Origin: CBDHCC01 sp965261015 | GTDB taxonomy: Bacteria; Pseudomonadota; Alphaproteobacteria; Sphingomonadales; Sphingomonadaceae | Assembly (NCBI GenBank): GCA_965261015.1 | Contig: CBDHCC010000002.1 | Coordinates: forward strand, 1-64,000 | Length of the DNA: 64,000 nucleotides | Direction of reading: 5' to 3' | Part shown: piece by piece, positions 17,845-26,329 of the stretch | Position numbering within the stretch: position 1 is the stretch's first letter | How the letters are laid out: every line of letters starts with the position of its first letter | The notes under the pieces: generated by a model | Databases searched by the model: none | What the model saw: the letters and a program-made list of their open reading frames with translations, nothing else | Told to the model about the DNA's origin: nothing | Made by a program: the position numbers and the translations under genes

Positions 17845-18500
17845 GGCACGAGACGATCGCACCCGCACCCGCCCCGCGCCCCCGGTCGCGACACGCCGAG
17901 GCACCTCACGAACTGCTGCTGCGCGAACTCAACCATCGCTGCGCCAACGACCTGCAATTGGTCGTCAGCATGCTGGGCCTGCAGGCCCGCTCCGCCGCCA
18001 GCGAGGAGGCGCGCCGCGCGCTGACGGAGGCGACCGACCGCGTGGGGGTCCTGGCCCGCTCGCGCTCGGCCCTCCAGCGGCAGGAGACGCAGGATCTCGA
18101 CACGGCGCTCAGGCAGGTGTGCGAGGCGTTGCAGAGCCAGGCCGAACTGATGGGCGTGCTGATCCGCCTGCGAACGCGGGCGATCGCCGCGCCGCTCAGC
18201 GAGAGCCAGATCACGGTGCTGGCGCTGGCGGTCAACGAGCTGATGACCAACGCGCTCAAGCACGCCTTCGCCCAGGGTGCTGCGGGCACCATCACAGTGT
18301 CGGTCGCCGATGGCGGCGGTCAGGTGACGATCACCGTGGATGACGATGGCCTGCCCTTCCCCCCCGCCACCGACACCGGGCTGCGGCGACCGGGCGGGCT
18401 GGGGCTGGGCCTGGTGAGCCGGCTGCTCGCCTCGATCGGCGCGCTCATCATCCCGCCGGGCGCGGGGTCCAAGCTGTTCGAGATCAGGCTGCCCGCCTGA
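17841..18500 (+). CDS. HisKA_2-type sensor histidine kinase without a sensor domain
   Basis: A 219-residue kinase. The phospho-acceptor region LLRELNHRCANDLQL is of the HisKA_2/HWE type, and the ATPase domain shows NELMTNALKHAF (N box) and GLGLGLVSRLL (G box). No transmembrane, PAS or GAF domain is present. Kinases of this class in Alphaproteobacteria often feed the PhyR general stress pathway; that link is inference. The ATG overlaps the regulator's stop (ATGA). Confidence 0.92.
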   Translation: MRHETIAPAPAPRPRSRHAEAPHELLLRELNHRCANDLQLVVSMLGLQARSAASEEARRALTEATDRVGVLARSRSALQRQETQDLDTALRQVCEALQSQAELMGVLIRLRTRAIAAPLSESQITVLALAVNELMTNALKHAFAQGAAGTITVSVADGGGQVTITVDDDGLPFPPATDTGLRRPGGLGLGLVSRLLASIGALIIPPGAGSKLFEIRLPA

Positions 18501-18516
18501 AGCGGGAGGGGAATGC

Positions 18517-19806
18517 TTGGACCAGACGATCGCCGACCAGGTGCGCGCCCAGGCCGAGCCGTTCGGCGACTGGGAGGACCCGGCCTTTGCCGCCCTGTTC
18601 GACCGCTTCGCCGACGCGCGCGTGGTCCTGTTGGGAGAGGCCAGCCATGGCATCCATGAGTTCTACGCCGCGCGCGCCGCGATCACCCGACAGCTGATCG
18701 AGCGCCACGGCTTCACGATCGTCGCGGTCGAGGCCGACTGGCCGGACGCCGCCGCGATCGACCGCCACGTCCGGCACAAGCCCGCGCGGCCGGACGTGGA
18801 GCCTCCCTTCCAGCGCTTCCCCACCTGGATGTGGCGCAACACGGACGTGGACGAATTCGTCGGCTGGTTGCGCGAACACAATCGCGGCCGCGCGGCGGAA
18901 GGGATGGCGGGCTTTTACGGCCTGGATCTCTACAACCTGAATGGTTCCATCCGGGCGGTGGTGGACTATCTCGACCGGCACGATCCGGACGCGGCCGCCG
19001 TGGCGCGGGAGCGTTATGGCTGCCTGTCACCCTTCCGCAACGACCCGGCCCGCTATGGCCGCGTCGCGCTGACCGAGGGTCACGCGCGGTGCGAGGAGGC
19101 GGTGGTGAGTCAGCTGGTCGAGCTGTTCGCCCGCTCGCGTCAGGACGCCGTGCCCGACGACGACTTCCTGGACGCGGCGCAGAACGCCAGGCTCGTGGCC
19201 AACGCGGAGGCATACTACCGCGTCATGTATCACGGCTCGGGTGCCAGCTGGAATTTGCGCGACCGGCATATGTTCGACACGCTCGACCTATTGCTCGCCG
19301 CCAAGGGGCCGGAGGCAAAGGCGGTGGTCTGGGCGCACAACAGCCACATCGGGGACGCGCGGCACACCGACATGGGCACGGCCCGCGACGAACTGAACCT
19401 CGGCCAGCTCTGCCGGCAGGAATGGGGCGACGCGGCCCGTCTGGTGGGCTTCGGCACGCACACGGGAACGGTGGCGGCGGCCACCGACTGGGACGGGCCG
19501 ATGGAGGTGAAACGCGTCAACCCATCGTTGCCCGACAGCTACGAGCGGGTGTGCCACGACACCGGTGTCCCCCGCTTCCTGCTTGACCTCACCGGCGACA
19601 CGGAGGCGACCCGCGCGTTGGCGGATCGGCGGCTGGAGCGGTTCATCGGCGTCATCTACCGTCCGGAGACGGAGCGCTGGAGCCACTATTCCCACGCCGT
19701 CCTCCCGCGCCAGCTGAACGCCTGGGTGTGGTTCGACGAGACAAGCGCCGTCGTGCCGTCGGGGCCGGTAGCGGCGGAGGACGACCTGTTCCCCTCCGCC
19801 CTGTAG
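18517..19806 (+). CDS. Erythromycin esterase-family protein
   Basis: A 429-residue member of the EreA/succinoglycan-synthesis-like family. Signatures are VVLLGEASHGIHEFY near residue 32, a second His-Glu region (VAVEADWPDA) and VVWAHNSHIGDA. The start is TTG, supported by GGGAGGGG about seven bases before it. It follows the kinase by 16 bp and is likely in the same operon. Most chromosomal members have no shown role in macrolide resistance, so the substrate should be treated as unknown. Confidence 0.92.
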   Translation: MDQTIADQVRAQAEPFGDWEDPAFAALFDRFADARVVLLGEASHGIHEFYAARAAITRQLIERHGFTIVAVEADWPDAAAIDRHVRHKPARPDVEPPFQRFPTWMWRNTDVDEFVGWLREHNRGRAAEGMAGFYGLDLYNLNGSIRAVVDYLDRHDPDAAAVARERYGCLSPFRNDPARYGRVALTEGHARCEEAVVSQLVELFARSRQDAVPDDDFLDAAQNARLVANAEAYYRVMYHGSGASWNLRDRHMFDTLDLLLAAKGPEAKAVVWAHNSHIGDARHTDMGTARDELNLGQLCRQEWGDAARLVGFGTHTGTVAAATDWDGPMEVKRVNPSLPDSYERVCHDTGVPRFLLDLTGDTEATRALADRRLERFIGVIYRPETERWSHYSHAVLPRQLNAWVWFDETSAVVPSGPVAAEDDLFPSAL

Positions 19807-20035
19807 GACGGACGGGCGGCGATCGCGCCATCCGAGACTTGCAGGACGACAGTAAGCGCCTGGTCGCGCCCAGGCACTTCCGGAGCGGCGACTGTCGTTA
19901 TTTCAGTAGGTTGGCGTACCGACCGATCCGTATCGGGCAACCAACAGCGCTTGGTGGCGTCCCTTATTTTGTGGAACGCTTCCGCTCGCAGCGCTCGTCC
20001 TGCGACGTCGGTGGCGATCGGATGGGAGCGTTGGA

Positions 20036-21139
20036 ATGTTGAAGATCGTATCGGAGGTCGCCGAGCGCGGATCGTGGGAGCACCCGTCCACCGCGACGGG
20101 TCTCCTAGCGGTCGACGACGCCCCTCCCAGTCTGCCCGATCTTCTCCTTCGCCTGTTCGACGCCGACGGCGCGGCGGTCGCCATCCGATCGGCGGATGCG
20201 GAGGAGATGACCTTCGTGGCCGGTGCCGGCCGTCTGGCGGGGGTGGACCCGTTCCAGTCGCTTGCCAGCGAGGTCGATGACCGGCGGTCTTCCGCCGGCG
20301 AGCGGCTGGACGTTGTGCGGTGGCGATCGAGCCAGGGACCGAGCGGGCAATGGAGTGTGATGTCCGTGCCGCTGGAGCGCGGAGCGAGGCGGCGCAGCGC
20401 CGTGGCGGTGCTCCTCCACGACGATCCCGCCGCGATCGGCGGGGCCTGGCCCGGTCACCCCGCGCACCCCACGCAATCGCTGCTTCTGGAGGCGCTGCGG
20501 TCGTGCGCCCGCGCGTTCGCCGCCGAGGAGGAACGGCGCGCTCTGGCCGCGGCCCTCGACCAGTTCGACGCCGCCGTCTTCCTGTTCGACCCGTTCGGCG
20601 GTCTGACCGTGGCGAACGGAGCGGCCGCCGACCTGCTCGACTGCGGAACCGTGCTGCGACGGAGCGGTGCCAAGTTGGTCGCCGCGACCATCGCCGACAC
20701 GGTTAAGCTGCAGGCGAGCATCCAAGCGCTCGCCGCCGCGCCACCGGCCGAATGCGAAGCGGCCGTGTTCCGCCTGGGCTCGGATGAGACGCGGCTCGTC
20801 GCCGCCGTCAACCGCCTGGACGGGGAGTCCGCGCACTCGCCAGCTCCAACCGTCATGCTTTTGTGCCTGCAGCCGGATGCGGAGAACGCCGCCGCGCTCG
20901 AGCGGATCTGTCGTCTCTACGGATTGTCGCCGTCCGAGACGCGCCTCGCCTTGCGACTCGTGCGCGGAGAGTCCGTCGCCGAGGCCAGCGCCGCGCTCCA
21001 CATCAAGGCGGAGACGGCGCGTGCCTACCTCAAGCACATTTTCGTCAAGACCGGTGCGAAGCGTCAGGCGGATCTTGTGCGCGTGCTGCTGCGCAGCGTG
21101 GCCGGATGGCGCGACGGCGCGCGCGCCACGCCGATCTGA
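20036..21139 (+). CDS. LuxR-type transcriptional regulator
   Basis: A 367-residue protein. The C-terminal 65 residues are a LuxR/GerE helix-turn-helix (YGLSPSETRLALRLVRGESV, IKAETARAYLKHIF). The middle (residues about 165-270) has a PAS-like pattern (AAVFLFDPFGGLTVANGAA). No receiver domain is seen. It is the last gene before the Fap-like cluster, read in the same direction with a 257-bp gap, and is a natural candidate to control it; that is inference. Confidence 0.86.
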   Translation: MLKIVSEVAERGSWEHPSTATGLLAVDDAPPSLPDLLLRLFDADGAAVAIRSADAEEMTFVAGAGRLAGVDPFQSLASEVDDRRSSAGERLDVVRWRSSQGPSGQWSVMSVPLERGARRRSAVAVLLHDDPAAIGGAWPGHPAHPTQSLLLEALRSCARAFAAEEERRALAAALDQFDAAVFLFDPFGGLTVANGAAADLLDCGTVLRRSGAKLVAATIADTVKLQASIQALAAAPPAECEAAVFRLGSDETRLVAAVNRLDGESAHSPAPTVMLLCLQPDAENAAALERICRLYGLSPSETRLALRLVRGESVAEASAALHIKAETARAYLKHIFVKTGAKRQADLVRVLLRSVAGWRDGARATPI

Positions 21140-21396
21140 CGAGCCATCTGCGCGCCGGGCACCGATCCAGCCTCTGGCGGCACGCGGCGCGGCGCGCGGC
21201 CGGACGCATGACCATACCCATCTGGGAAGAGGCGTCCCCCACCAAACAGGCGCAACGGAGAGTCCCGCTCGGGTACTTAGTTAACGTGCTGAAACGATTA
21301 TCATCGTGACGCACGACGAGGTGCAGACCCACTGGCCCGGCGCCCCCACCCTCCCCCCGCCGGGCCACTTGTTCGAATCGAAAAGGATCCAAGCCC

Positions 21397-23097
21397 ATGA
21401 AGACCACTCTCCTGCTCGGCGCTTCGCTCGCCGCGCTGATGGCCGTTCCGGCGGCCGCCCAAACAGCCCAGGACGGTCAAGGCGGCAGCGCGAGCGCCGG
21501 CACCGCCGCGGCCAACGGCAGTTCGACCATAACCTACTCGTCCGACTCCAGCAGCGACGTCAGGGCGGGCACGGTGGCGGCCAACAACGGCGGCACCGCC
21601 ACGGACAACTCGGACCGCTCCACGACCGTCATCACCAGCCGCAGTTCGCTGGCCGGCGGCGGCACGGCGGCCGACAACGGTGCCACCGCGACCGACAACA
21701 AGGACCAGAGCGCCGCTCATGCCGACAACGGCGCCCTGTCGGCGAACAACGGCGCCACCGCGACGGACAACACCGATGACAGCGCCGCCGCCGCCGACAA
21801 CCGCGGCTTGGCCGCCAACAACGGCGGAACGGTGACGGACAACACGGACAATTCCGACCGGTCGAACAGCAGCTCGGCCGGTGGCGAGTACGCCGCCAAC
21901 AACGGCGGAACGTCGACCAATATGAGCGACAACAGCCGCGTGTCCGGTGGCCGGCTGGGTGCGAACAACGGCTCCACCATCACCGACAACACGGACAACA
22001 GCGACAACTCGCTGGCCAACAGCCAGAACGACAATCGGGACCAGTCGGACAACAGCCGGGTGTCCGGAGGCCGGTTCGCGGCCAACAACGGGTCCACTGT
22101 CACCGACAACAGCGACAACAGCGACAATTCGCTGGCGAACAGTCAGAACGACAACCGCGACCTGTCGGACAACCGCGACCAGTCGGACAACTCCACGGCA
22201 TCGGGCGGTCGTTTCGCGGCCAACAATGGGTCCACCGTCACCGACAACAGCGACAATCGCGATCAGTCGGACAACAGCCGGCTGTCCGCCGGGACGGTCG
22301 CCGCCAACAATGGCGCCACGGCCACCGACAATCGCGACCAGTCGGACAACTCGGACAACTCCACGGCCTCCGGTGGCCGCTTCGCCGCCAACAACGGGGC
22401 CACGGTCACGGACAACAGCGACAATCGTGACCAGTCGGACAACTCGACAGCCTCGGGCGGTCGCTTCGCGGCCAATGGGGGTTCGACGGTGACCGACAAC
22501 AGCGACAACAGCACCCAGGATGCTGGCCGGCTCGCCGCGAACAACGGTGGCACGGTCACGGACAACACCGACAACCGCGACCAGTCGGATCGCAGCACCA
22601 CCTCGGCGGAGCGGTTGGCCGCCAACAACGGCGGCACGGCGACCGACAACACGGACAACCGTGACCAGTCCGACAACAGCACAGCTTCGGGCAGCCGCGT
22701 GGCCGCCAACAACGGGGGCACCGCCAACGACAACACCAACAACAGCCAGGCCACGGCCGGGCACCTGGCCGCCAACAACGGCTCCACGGTCAGTGACAAC
22801 CGCGATCAGTCGGACAACTCGACCCGCATGGGATCGGCGGAGTCGTCGCTGGGCGCGTTCGGCAATCGGGCGACAGTGGCGAGCTCGACGCTGGCGAGCT
22901 ATGTCAGCGGCGTCACCGTCACCTTCGACGGCACGGCCGGGACGGACACTCCGGTGACGGACAACAGCCTGTCCAACAGCGGCAACGCGTTCCAGAACTT
23001 CGCTGGCATGCAGGCGCTGAACCAGAATACGGGTGCCGCCGCTTCGCAGAATGCGAGCACCAGCGTCGCCGTGTCCACCCGCGACGTGGGCATGTGA
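21397..23097 (+). CDS. Asn/Asp-rich repeat protein, probable Fap-like amyloid or matrix fibre subunit
   Basis: A 566-residue secreted protein. Signal peptide ends AVPAAAQ. Residues about 56-478 are some 16 imperfect repeats of 23-46 residues around the core AANNG-[GSA]-T-x-T-DN, followed by short NxDNRDQSDNS strings. The C-terminal 85 residues are not repeated and include GNAFQNFAGMQALNQNTGA and SQNASTSVAVS, resembling FapB/FapC-type amyloid motifs. Net charge is strongly acidic. It leads a five-gene run with a C39-like protease and a coiled-coil barrel exporter, so it is probably the major exported fibre subunit. An adhesin or calcium-binding matrix protein is an alternative. Confidence 0.85.
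   Translation: MKTTLLLGASLAALMAVPAAAQTAQDGQGGSASAGTAAANGSSTITYSSDSSSDVRAGTVAANNGGTATDNSDRSTTVITSRSSLAGGGTAADNGATATDNKDQSAAHADNGALSANNGATATDNTDDSAAAADNRGLAANNGGTVTDNTDNSDRSNSSSAGGEYAANNGGTSTNMSDNSRVSGGRLGANNGSTITDNTDNSDNSLANSQNDNRDQSDNSRVSGGRFAANNGSTVTDNSDNSDNSLANSQNDNRDLSDNRDQSDNSTASGGRFAANNGSTVTDNSDNRDQSDNSRLSAGTVAANNGATATDNRDQSDNSDNSTASGGRFAANNGATVTDNSDNRDQSDNSTASGGRFAANGGSTVTDNSDNSTQDAGRLAANNGGTVTDNTDNRDQSDRSTTSAERLAANNGGTATDNTDNRDQSDNSTASGSRVAANNGGTANDNTNNSQATAGHLAANNGSTVSDNRDQSDNSTRMGSAESSLGAFGNRATVASSTLASYVSGVTVTFDGTAGTDTPVTDNSLSNSGNAFQNFAGMQALNQNTGAAASQNASTSVAVSTRDVGM
21562..22830 (+). repeat. Coding tandem repeats of the Fap-like subunit
   Basis: About 16 imperfect repeats lie inside the gene, most of 69-84 bp with two expanded ones of about 120-138 bp that duplicate a DNSLANSQNDN block. 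Several neighbouring copies are nearly identical at DNA level (for example around 22060-22260), so unequal recombination could change repeat number between strains. Confidence 0.9.
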
Positions 23098-23173
23098 GAT
23101 GGGCTGGGCGGGGCGGTCCGATTTTGGGCCGCTCCGCCCTCTCCCAACCAGCGTCCAGCGGAGCAACCCCCTT

Positions 23174-23569
23174 ATGTCCACACCATCCATCCTCGTCGCG
23201 CTGATGGCGCTCACCATCGGCTCCCCGCTCTTCGCCGGGGACGCGCCGGCGTCGCCGGTCAGCGCAGTCGTCCGCCCCTCCGCCATCGAAGCGACAACCC
23301 CCTTCGCCAGCGCGCCAGTCGTCGACGATGCCGCGCTCGACCTCGCCACGGCGCGCGAGGATCTTTCGTTGGTGGCGCAGAGCCAGCAGGTGACGGGCGT
23401 CAGCAACTCGACTGTCACCGGCACGTCGCGCACGGGAGAGGTGACGATCTCCGACAACGCGTTCCAGAACGCGTCCGGCCTGACGGTCCTGAACGCCAAC
23501 AGCGGCAACAACGTCGCCATGTCCGGGTCGATCAACGTCAACGTGATGATCGTGGGCGGCCCCCAATAG
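23174..23569 (+). CDS. Small secreted partner of the repeat protein (FapB/minor-subunit-like)
   Basis: A 131-residue protein with signal peptide MSTPSILVALMALTIGSPLFA. Its C-terminal third, DNAFQNASGLTVLNANSGNN then MSGSINVNVMIVGG, is plainly related to the C-terminal segment of the large repeat protein (GNAFQNFAGMQALNQNTGA). It may be the nucleator or minor subunit. It lies 76 bp after the repeat gene and directly abuts the protease gene. Confidence 0.82.
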   Translation: MSTPSILVALMALTIGSPLFAGDAPASPVSAVVRPSAIEATTPFASAPVVDDAALDLATAREDLSLVAQSQQVTGVSNSTVTGTSRTGEVTISDNAFQNASGLTVLNANSGNNVAMSGSINVNVMIVGGPQ

Positions 23570-24301
23570 GTGAAAGAGCGGATTCGCCTGCGCCTCCCCG
23601 GCGGAACGCGCCTTTGCGCCCTCGCCCCGCTGGTGCTGCTCGCCGGGTGCGCGGCCAGCCTTGCGGCGGACGAGGGCCAGTCGGCCGGCTTGTCCTTTCT
23701 GGGCGACGTGCAGGTGCCCGTGCGCTCGGTCGAGGACCTGCGCTTCGCCAGCGTGGTGCGGCAACGCTACGATTTCAGCTGCGGGTCGGCGGCGCTCGCC
23801 ACGCTGTTGCGCTACCATTATGGTGGGACCCAGGACGAGGGCGATACCTTCCGCGGTATGTGGGCGAAGGGCGATCGCCAGCAGATCCGGCGGCTGGGTT
23901 TCTCGCTCCTCGACATGAAACGCTACCTGGCGTCGCTCGGCGTTGCGGCGGGCGGTTACCAGGTGTCGCTGGACGACATCGTGGCGGCGGGCGTTCCGGG
24001 CATTGCCCTGATAAATGTCAATGGCTACAAGCATTTCGTCGTGATTAAGGGGGTCGGCGGGCACGAGGTGCTGGTCGGCGACCCGGCGCTGGGGCTGCGC
24101 ACCATGACCACGAATGTCTTCAAGACCGCCTGGAACGGGATCTATTTCGTGCTCGACAGCAAGCTCGCCGATGGCCGCGCCAGCTTCAATGGCGATCGAC
24201 AGTGGGTGGAGTTCGCCCGGGCACCGATCGGCGGCGCGTTCGGCGAACCTGTCAGCCAGCAGGCGCTGATGCTCACCAACCCGGCGCTGGGAGACTTCTG
24301 A
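23570..24301 (+). CDS. C39-like cysteine peptidase (FapD-like)
   Basis: A 243-residue lipoprotein-like protease (lipobox LLAGC, Cys27). The C39 triad is visible: Cys71 in YDFSCGSAAL, His155 in NGYKHFVV and Asp171 in LVGDPALG. FapD in Pseudomonas has the same fold and is needed for amyloid export. GTG 23570 directly follows the previous stop, and the gene ends in a TGATG junction with the next one. Confidence 0.9.
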   Translation: MKERIRLRLPGGTRLCALAPLVLLAGCAASLAADEGQSAGLSFLGDVQVPVRSVEDLRFASVVRQRYDFSCGSAALATLLRYHYGGTQDEGDTFRGMWAKGDRQQIRRLGFSLLDMKRYLASLGVAAGGYQVSLDDIVAAGVPGIALINVNGYKHFVVIKGVGGHEVLVGDPALGLRTMTTNVFKTAWNGIYFVLDSKLADGRASFNGDRQWVEFARAPIGGAFGEPVSQQALMLTNPALGDF

Positions 24302-24864
24302 TGATCCGCCTCCTCCTTCCAGCCACGCTCCTGCTGGCACCGGTGGTCGCCCGCGCGCAGGACGGGGCCTTTCGGCCCGACAGCGCGGTGGACCAGGCCG
24401 CGCTGGACGCTGCGCGCGGCGGCTTCCTGCTGCCTGGCGGGGTGGACGTGTCGGTGGCGGTCGACAGCGTGACGCGGGTGGGCGGCACCACTGTCCTGAA
24501 GACGGTGTTCGCGGCATCGAACGGGCCGGCGGCGCTCAGCGTGGAGGCGGCGGACGGCTCGGGCGGCCTGCTCGCGGTGCCGGTGGCGGCGGGCACCAGC
24601 GTGGCGGTGTCCGGCGGCACGGTTCGGGTGGACGGTGTCGGGCGGAACACGCGCGTGACGCTCGACACCCCTGCGCTCGACGTGACCCACCTGATAGGGC
24701 AGTCGATCGGATCGCTGGCGGCCAACCGGGCGGACGGCGTGTCGGTCGACACCGCGACGAACGTGAACGTCGTGCTGCGCGACGCAACGGCGCTGAACCT
24801 GGGATCGGCCCTGTTGCGGGTCGACGGGATCGTGGCGGATGCCGCCGCGCGCGGTGCGCGGTGA
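24301..24864 (+). CDS. Secreted component of the Fap-like cluster (FapE/FapA position)
   Basis: A 187-residue protein with a signal peptide ending ARAQ. The mature part is beta-prone, rich in Gly, Ala and Val, and contains repeated V.GGT segments. I do not recognise the family by sequence; its place between the C39 protease and the barrel exporter corresponds to fapE. Start and stop both overlap neighbours (TGATG), so it is translated in a chain. Confidence 0.78.
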   Translation: MIRLLLPATLLLAPVVARAQDGAFRPDSAVDQAALDAARGGFLLPGGVDVSVAVDSVTRVGGTTVLKTVFAASNGPAALSVEAADGSGGLLAVPVAAGTSVAVSGGTVRVDGVGRNTRVTLDTPALDVTHLIGQSIGSLAANRADGVSVDTATNVNVVLRDATALNLGSALLRVDGIVADAAARGAR

Positions 24865-26135
24865 TGGGCCAGGCCACGGCATTGCTGAAGGCTGTGACGG
24901 CCAGCGCCCTCCTGTCGGCCGCGGCCCCGGCTCTCGCGCAGACGTCGCCCGACGCCATGATGGACGCGCTGGCTGAGGCGCGCGCCGAACTCGATCGGCA
25001 ACGCGACGCATTGGCGGCGCAGGAGACACGGCTCAAGGCGTTGGAGGACGAGCTGCGTCGGGTGCAGCAGGCCCAGTCCACCCCGCCGACCGCAGCGCCG
25101 CGCAGCGCTCCAGAGGAAACGGCCGCGGCGACCCCCGTCCCGGTGGATCCCGTCGGGGAGGCACCGTCGGAAGTGCTGATGCCCACGGTGGCGGTGCTCG
25201 GCATGCAGGGCGACGTGCTGACGCAGGCCGGGCGGCTGACAGCGGAGGCGCAGGTGGAGTACGCCCGGTCCGACCGCAACCGCGCGATCTTCCGCGGCAT
25301 CGAGGTGGTGGAGTCGGTGCTCGTCGGCGTGTTCGACATCAACGAGAACCGGTCGGACGCGCTCACCGCCGCCTTGTCCCTCCGTTACGGCCTTTCCGGC
25401 CGCTTGGAAGTCGGAGGACGCGTCCCCTACCTGTACCGCACGGACGCCACCGTGCTCGCCCCGGTCGCCGGCAGCACGCCCAACGACACCGCCGCCACGC
25501 GCAGCTCTTCGGTGAACGGCGACGGTATCGGGGACGTGGAGCTGTTCGCCCGCTATCAGCTCACCTCCGCAAGGCCGGGCCTGCCGTTCCTGATCGGCGC
25601 GCTGCAGGCGGTGGCCCCCACCGGGTCCGACCCGTTCGGCATCCCGCGCGACGCGAACGGCTTGCCGCTGCGCGCCGCCACGGGATCGGGCTTTTGGGGC
25701 CTCACACCCAGCCTGACCGTCATCCTGCCCAACGATCCTGCCGTGCTGTTCGGTTCGCTTGGCTACACCCACAACTTCGCCAAGTCCGTGAACACGCGGG
25801 TGGGCGACATCGTGATCGATCGGGTGGAGCCGGGCGACGCGCTGTCGGGCAGCGCCGGCATCGGCGTGTCGCTGAACAATCGCACTTCGTTCAATCTGGG
25901 TTACGCGCACACCTGGGTGTTCGGATCGCGCACGAGCACCCGGCTGTTCACCCCCACTCCGGCGAGCGTGCCCACGACGATGACGTCCCGGGATCTACAG
26001 CTGGGGCGACTCCTTCTGGGCGTGACGTACAGGGCGACCGACACGCTGTCGCTCAACTGGACGGTCGAGGCGGGCGTCACCGACGACGCCACGGACGTGC
26101 GCACCGTGTTGCGTGTGCCGATCGTCGTCTTCTGA
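24864..26135 (+). CDS. Outer-membrane exporter with coiled-coil N-terminus (FapF-like)
   Basis: A 423-residue protein. The signal peptide ends PALAQ, residues about 30-70 form a coiled coil (ARAELDRQRDALAAQE, LKALEDELRRVQQ), a Pro/Ala linker follows, and from about residue 110 a beta barrel runs to the terminal Phe (RVPIVVF). This domain order is that of FapF, the trimeric pore that secretes Fap amyloid. ATG 24864 overlaps the previous stop. This family is often misannotated as acetate kinase or transporter. Confidence 0.88.
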   Translation: MGQATALLKAVTASALLSAAAPALAQTSPDAMMDALAEARAELDRQRDALAAQETRLKALEDELRRVQQAQSTPPTAAPRSAPEETAAATPVPVDPVGEAPSEVLMPTVAVLGMQGDVLTQAGRLTAEAQVEYARSDRNRAIFRGIEVVESVLVGVFDINENRSDALTAALSLRYGLSGRLEVGGRVPYLYRTDATVLAPVAGSTPNDTAATRSSSVNGDGIGDVELFARYQLTSARPGLPFLIGALQAVAPTGSDPFGIPRDANGLPLRAATGSGFWGLTPSLTVILPNDPAVLFGSLGYTHNFAKSVNTRVGDIVIDRVEPGDALSGSAGIGVSLNNRTSFNLGYAHTWVFGSRTSTRLFTPTPASVPTTMTSRDLQLGRLLLGVTYRATDTLSLNWTVEAGVTDDATDVRTVLRVPIVVF

Positions 26136-26329
26136 CGCTCGCGGAGCGCAGTCGCAGGTTAACTTTCGGGCGTTGCTTGAATTGCAGTCGGGCGCGCCCA
26201 GCAATCCCGTCATTGTAACCGCCGCTGCGCTGCGCGCCGTAGTTTGAACGTCCCTGCAAAGCGCGATGTTGCCGACAAGCTTGCCCTTGCGTTCGCCGGG
26301 CTTGGACACGGCCGAGCGCCGCCGCGTCC

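Noticed and set aside
19976..20003. EcfG-type general-stress promoter (GGAAC ... CGTC) before the LuxR-type gene
   Set aside because: The -10-like element lacks the expected CGTT and the spacing is off; too weak to call.
21562..22830. Repeat array considered as CRISPR
   Set aside because: Repeats are in frame within a secreted protein, of uneven length and without constant repeat/unique spacer alternation; no cas genes nearby.
21301..23541. A 746-codon open frame on the minus strand rich in Val, Gly and Arg
   Set aside because: It is the antisense shadow of the repeat-protein gene; the plus-strand product has a signal peptide, ribosome-binding site and operon context, and the repeats create the long open antisense frame.
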